A stretch of DNA of 64,000 bases from an uncultured bacterium (GCA_905214795.1 CAJMNM010000008.1:29254-93253); one strand, 5' to 3'. Positions 16,602 to 26,045 are shown, counted from the stretch's first letter. The notes: a model not told the origin generated them from the letters alone. Numbers and translations: made by a program.

Positions 16602-17849
16602 TTAGTTCTTGAAATTCATTTTTCTGTAACCTACTAGTTTGTCATACCGTCCTCCTGACGGGCGATGATAGACTAAAATAATATATTCGTTTTCTGTTTC
16701 ATAGAAATTACCGTCAGTGCCGTTAGTTGTGCCGGTGTGGCTGCCTTGAGGTACAAACAGATAATTATAATTGTAATATCCTTGTTTGAGTAAAACAGTA
16801 CCTTCGTATGTCCCATTTGTTTCGTTGTATTTCATCTCATATGGGGTTGTAAACTGATTGTGAGTGAATTCCCCATTCAGAAAAACCTGTCCTCCTGAGA
16901 GTTTCGGCCCTTTTAATGCAAAATGTACGAATAGATATTCGCTTGTTGTTGATACGTCGTAGTCGTCTGCATTCCGGATGATGAATGAACCGTTTTGGTC
17001 TTCATCGTAGATGTAATTTCTTGCAGTGCGGTCGCCATAAAGGACAGCGTGATAGTGTGGGTCGTGCCATTCGGTACGGTCGACATTCAAAGAGGGTTGG
17101 TGTACATCGAGAATTTCGAACTTATGATATTCATTGCCTGCTGGAAATATCAGATTCCTATTATGAGTGAATTGAATTTTATTGGTGGTTTGAATATCTG
17201 GTTTAGGATTGACAACCATATTGTCTGTCCGTCGGTTTTGCATAATGACGGTTTTCAGCTCACGGATAGGGTCGATGACACGTATGCCCGAGTAGTTGAC
17301 ATCGAAACTGACTTGTTGATGGGATTTATTAAAATCGATGTCGGTGTTGGAGCTGATTGTGGCTCCAATGCTGACACCCGGTTCGACAATTGAAAAGCAT
17401 GCTTCTATTACCGGACGTGGCTCGTTGCCTTCGTCGTTTAAAATTGTTACTTTATAGTTGCCGGAAAGTTTGAGCGCAACGTTTTCATTGGGTATTCTCA
17501 GCGCATAGTGAGTATAAAGTACCGTAGTGTTAAAACTTTTTTCATAATCTTCAATGGGTTGGTCGTTAAATCCTTCTAGATAGTCGGATTCAAAGATTTC
17601 CTTAGAGGGGTTCCATTGTGCGTCACAATGTTCTATCCGATAGATATAGCGGTGATATTCATGCGAGAACTCGTCGAAACTGATTTCTACATGATGGCCA
17701 TTTCCGATGTTTATAATGGGAGGTAGGAGCGGATCGTCATCAACCGTTACTTTCAAGGTATGCAGCTCGGGGGCCATAATCACTGATTGTTGGGCCATGA
17801 CAGGTAAAACAATGCTGCAGAAAAGAAGAATGAATGTAATATGTTTCAT
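16602..17849 (-). CDS. Type IX secretion plug-type protein (DUF5103)
   Basis: Secreted beta-rich protein of the DUF5103 family, which in Bacteroidetes includes the plug protein of the SprA translocon of the type IX secretion system. It has a signal peptide (1-19, ending VMAQ), a first domain with EISFDEFSHEYHRYIYRIEHCDAQWNPS (quoted only in part: the EHCDAQW motif is the family hallmark), and a C-terminal lobe with LSGGQVFLNGEFT and YNYLFVP. Length (415 aa) is typical. It supports a T9SS in this organism, in line with the sorting-like C-termini at 33.6 and 63.7 kb. Confidence 0.88.
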   Translation of the reverse strand: MKHITFILLFCSIVLPVMAQQSVIMAPELHTLKVTVDDDPLLPPIINIGNGHHVEISFDEFSHEYHRYIYRIEHCDAQWNPSKEIFESDYLEGFNDQPIEDYEKSFNTTVLYTHYALRIPNENVALKLSGNYKVTILNDEGNEPRPVIEACFSIVEPGVSIGATISSNTDIDFNKSHQQVSFDVNYSGIRVIDPIRELKTVIMQNRRTDNMVVNPKPDIQTTNKIQFTHNRNLIFPAGNEYHKFEILDVHQPSLNVDRTEWHDPHYHAVLYGDRTARNYIYDEDQNGSFIIRNADDYDVSTTSEYLFVHFALKGPKLSGGQVFLNGEFTHNQFTTPYEMKYNETNGTYEGTVLLKQGYYNYNYLFVPQGSHTGTTNGTDGNFYETENEYIILVYHRPSGGRYDKLVGYRKMNFKN

Positions 17850-18050
17850 ATTGCAAATTTAAGCTTTTTCATTATAAAAAAGCGTAGGATACTTATGATT
17901 TTTTGAACCTTGATGTGAAGTCTGATCAGGATGTTTCTTATGCTTTTATAGAATGTGATTTGTAGGTGTTGGCTTTATATTGTATTTTCGTGTGGATAAA
18001 CGGATACAGATGAGTTGTTCTGTTGTAATCTGAATAAATTTTATTGAGCA

Positions 18051-18920
18051 ATGAAGAAAAGGATAGTTTGGTTTTGTTGTTGTTTTGTTGTTTGTTCTTA
18101 TATGTGGGCAGGAAGGATGAGTGTATCTGCTTCTGATTCTACAGAGGTTGTTAATCTTTTAAAGCAGGCACAAGGTGTATCGTCCCCTCAGGATTTACCT
18201 TTGTTTTTTGCTAAAAAACTGATAAACCGTCCGTATGTGTCAGCTACGCTTGAGGTAAATAAAGAGGAATGTCTTGTAGTAAATCTGCGTGAATTGGATT
18301 GCACAACATTGGTAGAGAATGTTGTGGCGTTGACACTGTCTGCATTGGATGGGAAGTGTGATTTATCCACCTTTTGTCGTTATTTAGAGCAGATACGTTA
18401 TCAAGACGGTTATTGTCACGGCTATGCTTCTCGTAATCATTATTTCAGTGAATGGATTGATAGTAATGAAAGACTGGGATTGGTTACAGAAATTACGGAT
18501 GCTCCAGGAGTTAAACAACCGGTTTTTACTGGGCGTCAGAAAATTGATTTGCATTATATGAGCAGTCATCCCGAAAAATATCCTATGTTGAAAGGGAAGC
18601 CTGAGACTATTCGTCAGATTCGAGCCAATGAGAACAGAGTAAATGGAAAAGTTGTAGCTTATTTACCATCCGACAAACTGAATTGGGATGAAAAAAGATT
18701 ATTACAGATTAAGAATGGAGATATTCTGGCACTTGTTACAAAAAAGGATGGGCTGGATATTTCTCACGTAGGTTTTGCCGTATGGATAAAAGGACGTCTT
18801 CACCTTCTTAATGCATCAAGTTTGCATAAAAAAGTGGTATTGGAACCAATGACATTGTGGCAATATTTTAAAAAACATCCTTCAAATATTGGGATTAGGG
18901 TAATTAGAATAAATATGTAG
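18051..18920 (+). CDS. Secreted DUF1460 (NlpC/P60-like amidase fold) protein
   Basis: 289-aa exported protein of the DUF1460 family (PF07313), whose known structures have a papain-like NlpC/P60 fold linked to cell-wall amidase activity. It has a signal peptide (1 to about 26), the likely nucleophile C84 in ELDCTTLVENV, a histidine in ISHVGFAVW (about residue 238) and the LLNASS motif that follows in the family. It probably hydrolyses a peptidoglycan fragment in the periplasm; the substrate is not determined. It stands alone, diverging from the T9SS plug gene and converging on mtgA. Confidence 0.88.
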   Translation: MKKRIVWFCCCFVVCSYMWAGRMSVSASDSTEVVNLLKQAQGVSSPQDLPLFFAKKLINRPYVSATLEVNKEECLVVNLRELDCTTLVENVVALTLSALDGKCDLSTFCRYLEQIRYQDGYCHGYASRNHYFSEWIDSNERLGLVTEITDAPGVKQPVFTGRQKIDLHYMSSHPEKYPMLKGKPETIRQIRANENRVNGKVVAYLPSDKLNWDEKRLLQIKNGDILALVTKKDGLDISHVGFAVWIKGRLHLLNASSLHKKVVLEPMTLWQYFKKHPSNIGIRVIRINM

Positions 18921-18942
18921 GGAACTAATCCTTACATATTTA

Positions 18943-19632
18943 TTATTGAAGTTTATGGCATTCGAGCAAATCGATGTGCCGCATTTGTTTCATGATGACA
19001 GTTTGTCGTCTGAGCATGTATTTGGACGGGTTCTTTGAACTGAATTTAAGCGGATTAGGTAGAGTGGCTGCAATCAGTGCGCAGTTGGCACGGGTAAGTT
19101 CTTTGGCCGGACGTCCGAAATGAAGTTGTGCTACAGCCTCTGCTCCATAAATGCCGTCACCCATTTCTATGGAGTTAAGATAGACTTCCATAATGCGTTC
19201 TTTACTCCAGCATAGTTCGATTAAAGCAGTAAAATATACTTCGAATCCTTTACGTATCCACGATGATGCCGGCCATAAGAAAACATTTTTGGCAGTCTGT
19301 TGGCTAATGGTACTACCACCGCGTTGTCTGCCGCCAGACAGTCTTTCTTCTACCGCATTGCGTATTTCTATCACATCGAACCCGTGATGTTGCATAAACC
19401 GTTGGTCTTCTGAAGCCATGACGGCAACTGGCAGATATTTAGAGATATCTTTCATCGGTACCCAATGATGACGTAATTTTATTTTTTCACCTTTTGATAC
19501 TTGTTGTACGCAACGGATAATCATTAATGGTGTGACGGGTACAGGTACAAACCGATAGAGCAATACAAAAAAGATTGTGCTCCCGAAAAAGAGGAGCACA
19601 ATCCATTGTAGAATTTTCTGAATTTTCTTCAT
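18943..19632 (-). CDS. mtgA: Monofunctional peptidoglycan glycosyltransferase
   Basis: Inner-membrane GT51 enzyme that polymerises lipid II into glycan strands without a transpeptidase domain. It has an N-terminal anchor (about 9-30), then the catalytic motif with Glu75 (ASEDQRFMQHHG), GGSTISQQTAKNVFLW, the second Glu motif (WSKERIMEVYLNSIEMG), GIYGAEAVAQLHFG and the closing ALIAATLPNPLKFSS. Length (229 aa) is typical. The upstream neighbour on the same strand is the OmpA lipoprotein (25-base gap), so the two may be co-transcribed as cell-envelope functions. Confidence 0.96.
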   Translation of the reverse strand: MKKIQKILQWIVLLFFGSTIFFVLLYRFVPVPVTPLMIIRCVQQVSKGEKIKLRHHWVPMKDISKYLPVAVMASEDQRFMQHHGFDVIEIRNAVEERLSGGRQRGGSTISQQTAKNVFLWPASSWIRKGFEVYFTALIELCWSKERIMEVYLNSIEMGDGIYGAEAVAQLHFGRPAKELTRANCALIAATLPNPLKFSSKNPSKYMLRRQTVIMKQMRHIDLLECHKLQ

Positions 19633-19657
19633 TATTCTTTTTTACTACTTGTATGCT

Positions 19658-20380
19658 TTATTTACCTGCTTCTGCCTGTGCAGCTTCAATCATAGCCTTG
19701 CTGGCATACAAATAAACTTCAACTCGACGGTTCTGTTCCTGGCCGGCTGCCGTAGAATTGTCTGCTACAGGGTTTGCTTCGCCAAGACCTTCAACAGAAG
19801 TAATCTGAGAAGCTGAAACGCCACATTGTTTCAAGTAGTTTGATACGGCTTCAGCACGCTGCTGTGACAGATTAAGATTCTTCTGTACACTTTCGGCTGC
19901 TGTGCTGTTCTTCCAAGGCTGGTTGTCTGTATAACCTTTAATGGCTACATCCATGTCTTTGTTGACATTCAAAACTGTGCTTGCAAACTTAGCAAGTGAT
20001 GCTGACGCGCTGCTGCTCAAAGATGAGCTGCTTGTTGCAAACAGGATACCAGAGTCGAATGTAACTTTTACAGCTTGTAATCCGTTGTTGTCTGTTACTG
20101 TTTCTACTTGTGCGTTTTCTACAGCCTCTGCTGCAGCTTTTGCTTTATCCATCTTACGGCCAATCAATGCACCAACACCTGCACCCACAGCTGTACCAAC
20201 CGCTGCACCGATTCCTGCACCTTTGCCTTTGTTGCTTGCTACAAGTGTACCAACGAGTGAACCCACTGCAGCGCCACCACCAGCACCGATTAATGATCCT
20301 TTACCGGTGTTGTTCATTGAACAACTGCTTAACAACATGCTGACGCTCAAAAAGAGTGCTGTGATTTTTAAATTTTTCAT
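19658..20380 (-). CDS. OmpA-family lipoprotein with glycine zipper
   Basis: Outer-membrane lipoprotein that anchors to peptidoglycan. The lipobox LSSCS gives a lipidated Cys at about residue 20. A glycine-zipper segment (about 28-75, GAAVGSLVG, GIGAAVGTAVGAGVGALIG) precedes an OmpA-like domain (about 105-232) with the peptidoglycan-binding motifs GYTDNQPW and LSQQRAEAVSNYL and the closing AAGQEQNRRVEVYL. Length (240 aa) is typical of this YiaD-like group. A -7 box (TATTTTTG) lies at 20408-20415 on its strand. Confidence 0.94.
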   Translation of the reverse strand: MKNLKITALFLSVSMLLSSCSMNNTGKGSLIGAGGGAAVGSLVGTLVASNKGKGAGIGAAVGTAVGAGVGALIGRKMDKAKAAAEAVENAQVETVTDNNGLQAVKVTFDSGILFATSSSSLSSSASASLAKFASTVLNVNKDMDVAIKGYTDNQPWKNSTAAESVQKNLNLSQQRAEAVSNYLKQCGVSASQITSVEGLGEANPVADNSTAAGQEQNRRVEVYLYASKAMIEAAQAEAGK

Positions 20381-20407
20381 CGTGATAAATTTTTATGTTA
20401 TGCATTG

Positions 20408-20415
20408 CAAAAATA
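20408..20415 (-). promoter_or_regulatory. -7 element of the OmpA lipoprotein gene
   Basis: TATTTTTG on the minus strand matches TAnnTTTG, 28 bases before the start codon. Confidence 0.45.
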
Positions 20416-20457
20416 GACATTTTATTTTAAAAAGGCTAACCATAAAGAACTTTTTTG

Positions 20458-20465
20458 TACTTTTG
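20458..20465 (+). promoter_or_regulatory. -7 element of proS
   Basis: TACTTTTG matches TAnnTTTG, 25 bases before the proS start codon. Confidence 0.5.
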
Positions 20466-20490
20466 CAACTAGAATCAGAGAATTTGGATT

Positions 20491-21972
20491 ATGGCAAAAG
20501 AACTTAAGAATTTGACCAAACGCAGTGAGAATTATTCTCAGTGGTATAATGAACTGGTAGTGAAGGCTGATTTGGCAGAACAGGCAGATGTGAGAGGTTG
20601 TATGGTAATTAAGCCTTACGGTTATGCTATCTGGGAGAAGATGCAGCGCATTTTGGATGACAAGTTTAAAGAAACTGGTGTACAGAATGCATATTTCCCT
20701 TTGTTGATACCGAAATCATTCCTCAGTAAAGAAGCTGAACATGTTGAGGGCTTTGCTAAAGAGTGTGCTGTAGTTACACATTACAGACTGAAGACAAATG
20801 AGGATAAGACAGGAGTAGTTGTTGACCCGGATGCAAAGCTGGAAGAAGAGTTGATTATTCGTCCGACGTCAGAAACCATTATATGGAATACTTATCGTAA
20901 CTGGATACAAAGTTATCGTGATCTTCCAATCCTATGCAATCAGTGGTGTAATGTGATGCGATGGGAGATGCGTACCCGTCTGTTCTTGCGTACGGCGGAA
21001 TTCCTTTGGCAGGAAGGACATACAGCTCACGCTACCCGTGAAGAGGCTGAGACTCGTGCCAAGCAAATGCTGAAAGTATATGCTGATTTTGCAGAGAAGT
21101 ATATGGCTGTGCCGGTTATTCAAGGTGTGAAGAGTGAGACAGAGCGTTTTGCAGGTGCTTTGGATACTTATACCATAGAAGCGATGATGCAGGACGGAAA
21201 AGCTTTGCAAAGCGGAACTTCTCATTTCTTGGGTCAGAACTTTGGTAAGGCTTTCAATGTACAATTTATTAATAAGGATAATCAGTTGGAATATGCGTGG
21301 GCTACTTCATGGGGTGTATCAACTCGTTTGATGGGTGCGCTTATTATGACACATTCAGATGATAATGGTTTGGTTCTTCCTCCTCACCTTGCACCAATCC
21401 AAGTGGTTATAGTTCCTATTTATAAGAGCGAGGAACAACTCCATGCCATTGACGAAAAAGTGAAGGGTATTGTAGAGAACCTTAAGGCAATGGGTATTTC
21501 GGTTAAATATGATAATGCAGATAACAAACGTCCGGGATTCAAGTTTGCGGATTATGAATTAAAGGGTATTCCTGTACGTTTGGTTATAGGTGGACGTGAT
21601 TTGGAAAACAATACTGTTGAAGTGATGCGTCGTGATACATTGGAGAAAGAGACGCGTACTTGTGACGGTATAGAGGCTTATGTTAAAGATTTGCTTGAAG
21701 AAATTCAGGCCAATATCTATGCTAAGGCTAAGGCTTATCGTGATGCGCATATTTATGAATGTGATGATTACGAAACATTCAAGGAGCGAATTAAAGATGG
21801 CGGCTTCTTCCTTTGTCATTGGGATGGAACTTCAGAAACAGAGGCTAAGATTAAGGAAGATACTCAGGCTACTATTCGTTGTGTGCCGTTTGAGTTTGAG
21901 CAGACCGAAGGTGTGGATATGGTTTCCGGAAAACCGGCTAAATATCGTGTATTAATAGCTAAGGCATATTAA
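20491..21972 (+). CDS. proS: Prolyl-tRNA synthetase (archaeal/eukaryote-like type)
   Basis: Class II aminoacyl-tRNA synthetase charging tRNA-Pro. Its length (493 aa) and lack of the inserted editing domain place it in the ProS type shared with archaea and eukaryotes, as in other Bacteroidetes. Class II motif 1 falls near KPYGYAIWEKMQ, motif 2 in WCNVMRWEMRTRLFLRTAEFLWQEGHT and motif 3 in WGVSTRLMGALIMTHSDDNG. The anticodon-binding domain covers about 295-400, and the C-terminal domain ends in a terminal Tyr (LIAKAY), a feature of this type. Monocistronic, with its own -7 box and terminator. Confidence 0.97.
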   Translation: MAKELKNLTKRSENYSQWYNELVVKADLAEQADVRGCMVIKPYGYAIWEKMQRILDDKFKETGVQNAYFPLLIPKSFLSKEAEHVEGFAKECAVVTHYRLKTNEDKTGVVVDPDAKLEEELIIRPTSETIIWNTYRNWIQSYRDLPILCNQWCNVMRWEMRTRLFLRTAEFLWQEGHTAHATREEAETRAKQMLKVYADFAEKYMAVPVIQGVKSETERFAGALDTYTIEAMMQDGKALQSGTSHFLGQNFGKAFNVQFINKDNQLEYAWATSWGVSTRLMGALIMTHSDDNGLVLPPHLAPIQVVIVPIYKSEEQLHAIDEKVKGIVENLKAMGISVKYDNADNKRPGFKFADYELKGIPVRLVIGGRDLENNTVEVMRRDTLEKETRTCDGIEAYVKDLLEEIQANIYAKAKAYRDAHIYECDDYETFKERIKDGGFFLCHWDGTSETEAKIKEDTQATIRCVPFEFEQTEGVDMVSGKPAKYRVLIAKAY

Positions 21973-22011
21973 TAAAGACAGATTAAACAGTTATTTTCAT
22001 AATATTATTAT

Positions 22012-22048
22012 AAAAATAGAGGCCGTCTACAAGACGGCCTCTATTTTT
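22012..22048 (+). terminator. Bidirectional intrinsic terminator after proS
   Basis: A long stem (AAAAATAGAGGCCGTCT with its complement) around a 3-base loop is flanked by A and T runs on both sides, so it can stop proS and also transcripts arriving from the convergent MaoC-like gene. Confidence 0.9.
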
Positions 22049-22107
22049 ATGGGTTTTAAAGTTGTTATGATATTCTTTATCAAGAATTTGTACTTATCAG
22101 TCTAAGT

Positions 22108-22575
22108 TTAGTTGTTGAAATAATAAATGAAAATAGCGATACCTTCAAGAGCTTTCTTTCCAGTTTCTTTGATGTCAATAGTAAACTTTATTTCGGCTTT
22201 TACTGCACCACGCAGATTGGTAAGTGACTGCAATGTGGTTTTCAAACGGACACTTTGTCCACTTAAGACGGCTTGTCCGAATTTCATTTTATCAATTCCA
22301 TAATTGATCATCATCTTCAAATTATTGACTTCAATAATCTGATTCCACAAGTAGGGTAGAAGTGACAATGTAAGATAACCATGTACAATTGTGCTTTTAA
22401 ATGGACTTTCCACTTTAGCGCGTTCTGTATCTACATGAATCCATTGGTGGTCAAGAGTTGCATCGGCGAACAGGTTGATACGTTCCTGGTCTACTGTAAT
22501 GTAGTCAGATTCCCCTAAAACTTGTCCGACATGCTGTTCAAACTCTTCGTAAGAGTTAATAATAAGTTTGCTCAT
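22108..22575 (-). CDS. MaoC-family (R)-specific enoyl-CoA hydratase-like protein
   Basis: 155-aa single hot-dog domain of the MaoC family. It shows YITVDQERINLFADATLDHQWIHVD, containing the hydratase motif D-x4-H (DATLDHQWIH) with catalytic Asp and His, and the TIVHGYLTLSLLP segment that follows it in the family. Such proteins hydrate trans-2-enoyl-CoA or act in related acyl-thioester chemistry. No fatty-acid genes are adjacent, so the pathway is not known. Monocistronic, facing proS. Confidence 0.9.
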   Translation of the reverse strand: MSKLIINSYEEFEQHVGQVLGESDYITVDQERINLFADATLDHQWIHVDTERAKVESPFKSTIVHGYLTLSLLPYLWNQIIEVNNLKMMINYGIDKMKFGQAVLSGQSVRLKTTLQSLTNLRGAVKAEIKFTIDIKETGKKALEGIAIFIYYFNN

Positions 22576-22778
22576 AATTGTTATTGATTGTTGTTTGTTT
22601 TTCTTTTATTACGCTTTTCAAACAAAGATAGTGATTTATAATAAACGCATCAAACGTTTTGATGTTTTTTTGACTTGTGTCATCTGACAAAAATAATGGC
22701 TAATAAGATATTTTTTCTTTTTCTACCATATTAGTGGTTTTTACGGGAAGTAAGTGTGGTGTATAGATGTTTTTTTGT

Positions 22779-22786
22779 TATATTTG
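22779..22786 (+). promoter_or_regulatory. -7 element of kdsA
   Basis: TATATTTG matches TAnnTTTG, 26 bases before the kdsA ATG. It lies inside the longer open frame that begins at 22756 and so supports the shorter start. Confidence 0.55.
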
Positions 22787-22812
22787 CATGTAAAGTTAAA
22801 CGTAGATTTGTT

Positions 22813-23565
22813 ATGACTCCAATATTTATTGCCGGTCCATGCGTGATAGAGTCTGCCGCATTGTTGGACGAAGTGGCTGCAGAATTGGTTCGTCTGAAGC
22901 AGAAGTTCGGTGTGGAAATATATTTTAAGGCTTCTTTTGATAAAGCAAACCGTACTTCAATTCATTCTTTCAGAGGACCGGGCCTGGAAAAGGGACTGAC
23001 TATGCTAAATGATGTGCGTGAGAAATATGGTTTAAAGCTTTTGACTGATATTCATGAAAGTGCGCAGGCTGCTCCTGTCGGTGAAGTGGTTGACGTAATT
23101 CAGATTCCTGCTTTTCTTTGCAGACAGACTGATTTGTTAGTATCAGCAGCTAAGACAGGTAAAGTAGTTAATATCAAGAAAGCTCAGTTCCTTTCTGGTT
23201 TAGATATGCAATACCCGGTGGAAAAGGCTAGAGAAAGTGGTGCAAAAGAAATCTGGTTAACGGAACGTGGCAATATTTATGGCTATAATAATCTGGTTGT
23301 GGATTTCAGAAATATTCCCGATATGAAAACCTTTGTGCCGCGGGTTATTATGGACTGTACACATTCTGTGCAGCGTCCGGGAGCAGCAGGTGGAAAGACT
23401 GGAGGCAACAGAGAATTTGTGCCGGCAATGGCTTTGGCAGCAAAGGCTTTTGGAGCTAATGGTTATTTCTTTGAAACACATCCCAATCCGGATAAAGCAT
23501 TGAGTGATGGGCCTAATATGATATCTTTGAACGATTTAGAAAAAGTCATTGAATCTTTGCTATGA
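22813..23565 (+). CDS. kdsA: 3-deoxy-8-phosphooctulonate (KDO8P) synthase
   Basis: Condenses arabinose-5-phosphate with phosphoenolpyruvate to KDO8P in the LPS inner-core pathway (cytoplasm). The start MTPIFIAGPCVIES is chosen because family proteins begin here and because a -7 box lies at 22779. The Cys in AGPCVIES corresponds to the metal ligand of the metal-dependent class (Aquifex type), where E. coli KdsA has Asn. Other motifs are KASFDKANRTS, LTDIHE, QIPAFLCRQTDLL, ERGNIYGYNNLVVD and DCTHSVQRPGA. 250 aa. Overlaps kdsD by 4 bases, so the enzyme is coupled with the supply of its substrate. Confidence 0.97.
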   Translation: MTPIFIAGPCVIESAALLDEVAAELVRLKQKFGVEIYFKASFDKANRTSIHSFRGPGLEKGLTMLNDVREKYGLKLLTDIHESAQAAPVGEVVDVIQIPAFLCRQTDLLVSAAKTGKVVNIKKAQFLSGLDMQYPVEKARESGAKEIWLTERGNIYGYNNLVVDFRNIPDMKTFVPRVIMDCTHSVQRPGAAGGKTGGNREFVPAMALAAKAFGANGYFFETHPNPDKALSDGPNMISLNDLEKVIESLL

Positions 23566-24512
23566 GCGAGGTAAAGGATATTGCTGTCAGATGTTTCCGG
23601 GATGAGGCACAGGCTATCCTGGATCTTATACCGCAGTTGGATGATAATTTTGATGCGGCGGTAGGATTAATACTTAAATGCAGTGGTAAGGTAATTATTA
23701 CAGGAGTTGGAAAAAGTGGACATATAGGTGCAAAGATGGCAGCTACATTGTCCAGTACAGGCACACCTGCTTTTTTTATAAATCCATTGGATGTATTTCA
23801 CGGAGATTTAGGTGTAATGACTCCTAAAGACGTGGTAATTGGTATTTCAAATTCAGGACAAACGGACGAGTTGTTGCGTTTTGTACCTTATTTGCAGGAA
23901 CACAAGATTCCATTAATCGGTATATCCGGGAATCCGGAATCTTTGTTAGCCAAATATTCTACTTGCCATCTCAACGTAAAGGTTGCTAAGGAAGCCTGTC
24001 CGCTTAATTTAGCCCCGACTTCATCCACAACGGCAACGTTGGCAATGGGAGATGCGTTGGCTTGTGCGTTAATGGAAATGCGTCATTTTGAGGCTAAGGA
24101 TTTTGCACAGTTCCATCCGGGAGGCACATTGGGTAAGCGTTTGCTTACGACGGCCCGTGATGTAATGAGGAGTAATGATTTGCCGCTTATTCCACCAGAG
24201 ATGCCTTTAGGAGAAGCGATTATTCACGTGAGTAAAGGTAAGCTTGGCTTGGCCGTAGCGGAAGTAGACAACAAGATTGTCGGGCTGATTACCGATGGTG
24301 ATGTGCGTCGTGCAATGGAAAGTTTAAAGGATAAGTTTTTTAATGTTCCTGTAAGTAATGTCATGACGCGTAAGCCGAAATGTGTATCGCCTGATACAAA
24401 AATTGCCACTATACAAAAGATTATGCATAAAAATATGATTCATACTGTTTTGGTGGTGGATGATGAGCAACATCTGTTAGGAGTAGTAGATCATTTCAGC
24501 TGTATGTTCTGA
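23562..24512 (+). CDS. kdsD: Arabinose-5-phosphate isomerase
   Basis: Makes D-arabinose-5-phosphate from ribulose-5-phosphate for KDO synthesis. It has an SIS sugar isomerase domain (about 35-175) with GVGKSGHIGAKMAATLSSTG starting at residue 48 and the motif NSGQTDELL, and then two CBS domains (about 205-316) that start at DVMRSNDLPLIP and VMTRKPKCVSPD. Length (316 aa) is close to E. coli KdsD (328). The C-terminus VVDHFSCMF differs from the usual LHDLLRAGV. Paired with kdsA by an ATGA overlap. Confidence 0.95.
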   Translation: MSEVKDIAVRCFRDEAQAILDLIPQLDDNFDAAVGLILKCSGKVIITGVGKSGHIGAKMAATLSSTGTPAFFINPLDVFHGDLGVMTPKDVVIGISNSGQTDELLRFVPYLQEHKIPLIGISGNPESLLAKYSTCHLNVKVAKEACPLNLAPTSSTTATLAMGDALACALMEMRHFEAKDFAQFHPGGTLGKRLLTTARDVMRSNDLPLIPPEMPLGEAIIHVSKGKLGLAVAEVDNKIVGLITDGDVRRAMESLKDKFFNVPVSNVMTRKPKCVSPDTKIATIQKIMHKNMIHTVLVVDDEQHLLGVVDHFSCMF

Positions 24513-24577
24513 CATATATAGAATAAAAAGAACCTGTAAACAAGGGATGGTCTGTGTGAGCAGACTGATAGAAGATC

Positions 24578-25996
24578 ATGAGAAAGTGTATAGTTTTGTT
24601 CCTTATAGGGATGTATCTCATACATCCCTTGTCTTTTGCACAATCAGTTGGTACTGATAGTCTGAACAATCATTTACTGACGACTAAGATTATTCCGGCT
24701 TCCTCTGACTGTGCGAATGTTTTACCAAAGGATTCTTTGATAAAGCATGCTGTAAAGGGAGCTGATTCGCTGGTTGATGTTCAGACTGTTTGCAGTGACT
24801 CTTTGACTATAGAAGACTTGAAAGCATTGGGGGTAATGTTTGCAGCCCGAAATGAGGTTGTACTATTGCCGGATGGTGCAGAAAAATTTAAAGATATGTT
24901 TGCGGCAATCGAACAGGCCCGTCGCTATGTGTATCTTGAATATTTTAATTTTCGTAATGATTCAATAGGCAATGCTTTATTTCAGCTTTTACGTCGGAAA
25001 GTAAAACAAGGCGTGAAGGTACGTGTCATTTATGATGATTTCGGTAATGTCAGTAATGATCGTCCTTTAAGAAAACGTAAATTACGAAATATTGAGGGTC
25101 GTGGGGTTGCCATACAAGTTTTCGATCCGGTTGTTTTCCCATGGATTAATCATGCTTTTCATAGAGATCATCGTAAGATTGTTGTTATTGATGATAAGGT
25201 TGCATATACCGGTGGAATGAATGTGGCAGACTATTATATTCATGGTAAACCGGAATTTGGAGCATGGCGTGATATGCACATCCGGGTAGAAGGAGATGCT
25301 GTGCCGCTTTATCGCAATATTTTTTGTGATATGTGGGAGACATGTTCTGGAGATGTAATAGACAGCACTGAATATTTGTCCGATTCTTTGTTAATGAGTA
25401 TTCCGTTTGAAAATCTGAAAACAGATGAAGATTCAACAGCCGGTCGTAAACTAATAGGAGTTGCGGACCGTGTACCCAAAGAAAGTCCGGCCGTAATAAG
25501 GAAGGCTTATATAGATGCTATTGATAATGCCCGGCATTGTATTCAAATTGTTAATCCTTATTTTACGTTAGTGCCAAGTGTACGTAAGGCTCTTTATCGG
25601 GCTCTTAAACGTGGTGTAAAAGTCGAGATTATGCTTTCAACCAAATGTGACGTGAAAGTGACTCCTGATGTATCTGCTTATAATGCGAAGAGATTAATGA
25701 AACGAGGGGCTGAGATATATTATTATGAAGAAGGTTTTCATCATTCGAAGGTCATGATGGTAGATAGTCTGTTTTGTACTGTAGGATCTGCTAATTTGAA
25801 CAGTCGCAGTCTGAAATTCGACTATGAGGTAAACACATTTATTTTTGATCAGTCTACTACAAACAGGTTACAGACCATCTTTGAAACGGACAAGAATAAA
25901 TCTACATTGCTTACTCCTGAGAACTGGAAAGAGCGTCGGTCGTTTTTAGATCGTTTTCGTGGTTGGTTCTATCATTTCCTTGCACCACTGATTTAA
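24578..25996 (+). CDS. Cardiolipin synthase-like phospholipase D family protein
   Basis: Phospholipase D superfamily protein with two HKD motifs: H198-x-K200-x4-D205 (HRKIVVID) and H389-x-K391-x4-D396 (HSKVMMVD), each followed by the family's GG or S/N context (TGGMNVADYY, GSANLNSRS). It therefore resembles bacterial cardiolipin synthases (phosphatidyl transfer between phosphatidylglycerols). Unlike the usual enzymes with one or two N-terminal membrane helices, it begins with a signal peptide-like stretch (1 to about 21, ending SFAQ) and a Ser/Asp-rich linker to about residue 80, suggesting a periplasmic or outer-leaflet location. It starts 65 bases after kdsD. Confidence 0.88.
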   Translation: MRKCIVLFLIGMYLIHPLSFAQSVGTDSLNNHLLTTKIIPASSDCANVLPKDSLIKHAVKGADSLVDVQTVCSDSLTIEDLKALGVMFAARNEVVLLPDGAEKFKDMFAAIEQARRYVYLEYFNFRNDSIGNALFQLLRRKVKQGVKVRVIYDDFGNVSNDRPLRKRKLRNIEGRGVAIQVFDPVVFPWINHAFHRDHRKIVVIDDKVAYTGGMNVADYYIHGKPEFGAWRDMHIRVEGDAVPLYRNIFCDMWETCSGDVIDSTEYLSDSLLMSIPFENLKTDEDSTAGRKLIGVADRVPKESPAVIRKAYIDAIDNARHCIQIVNPYFTLVPSVRKALYRALKRGVKVEIMLSTKCDVKVTPDVSAYNAKRLMKRGAEIYYYEEGFHHSKVMMVDSLFCTVGSANLNSRSLKFDYEVNTFIFDQSTTNRLQTIFETDKNKSTLLTPENWKERRSFLDRFRGWFYHFLAPLI

Positions 25997-26045
25997 TCCA
26001 TAGTGCAAGAAAATGATAAATAACAGATATCTATTTTTTTAAATT

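Noticed and set aside
20110..20343. Leu/Gln/Pro-rich frames opposite the glycine-zipper lipoprotein
   Set aside because: They are the antisense of the low-complexity glycine-zipper region and have no supporting signals.
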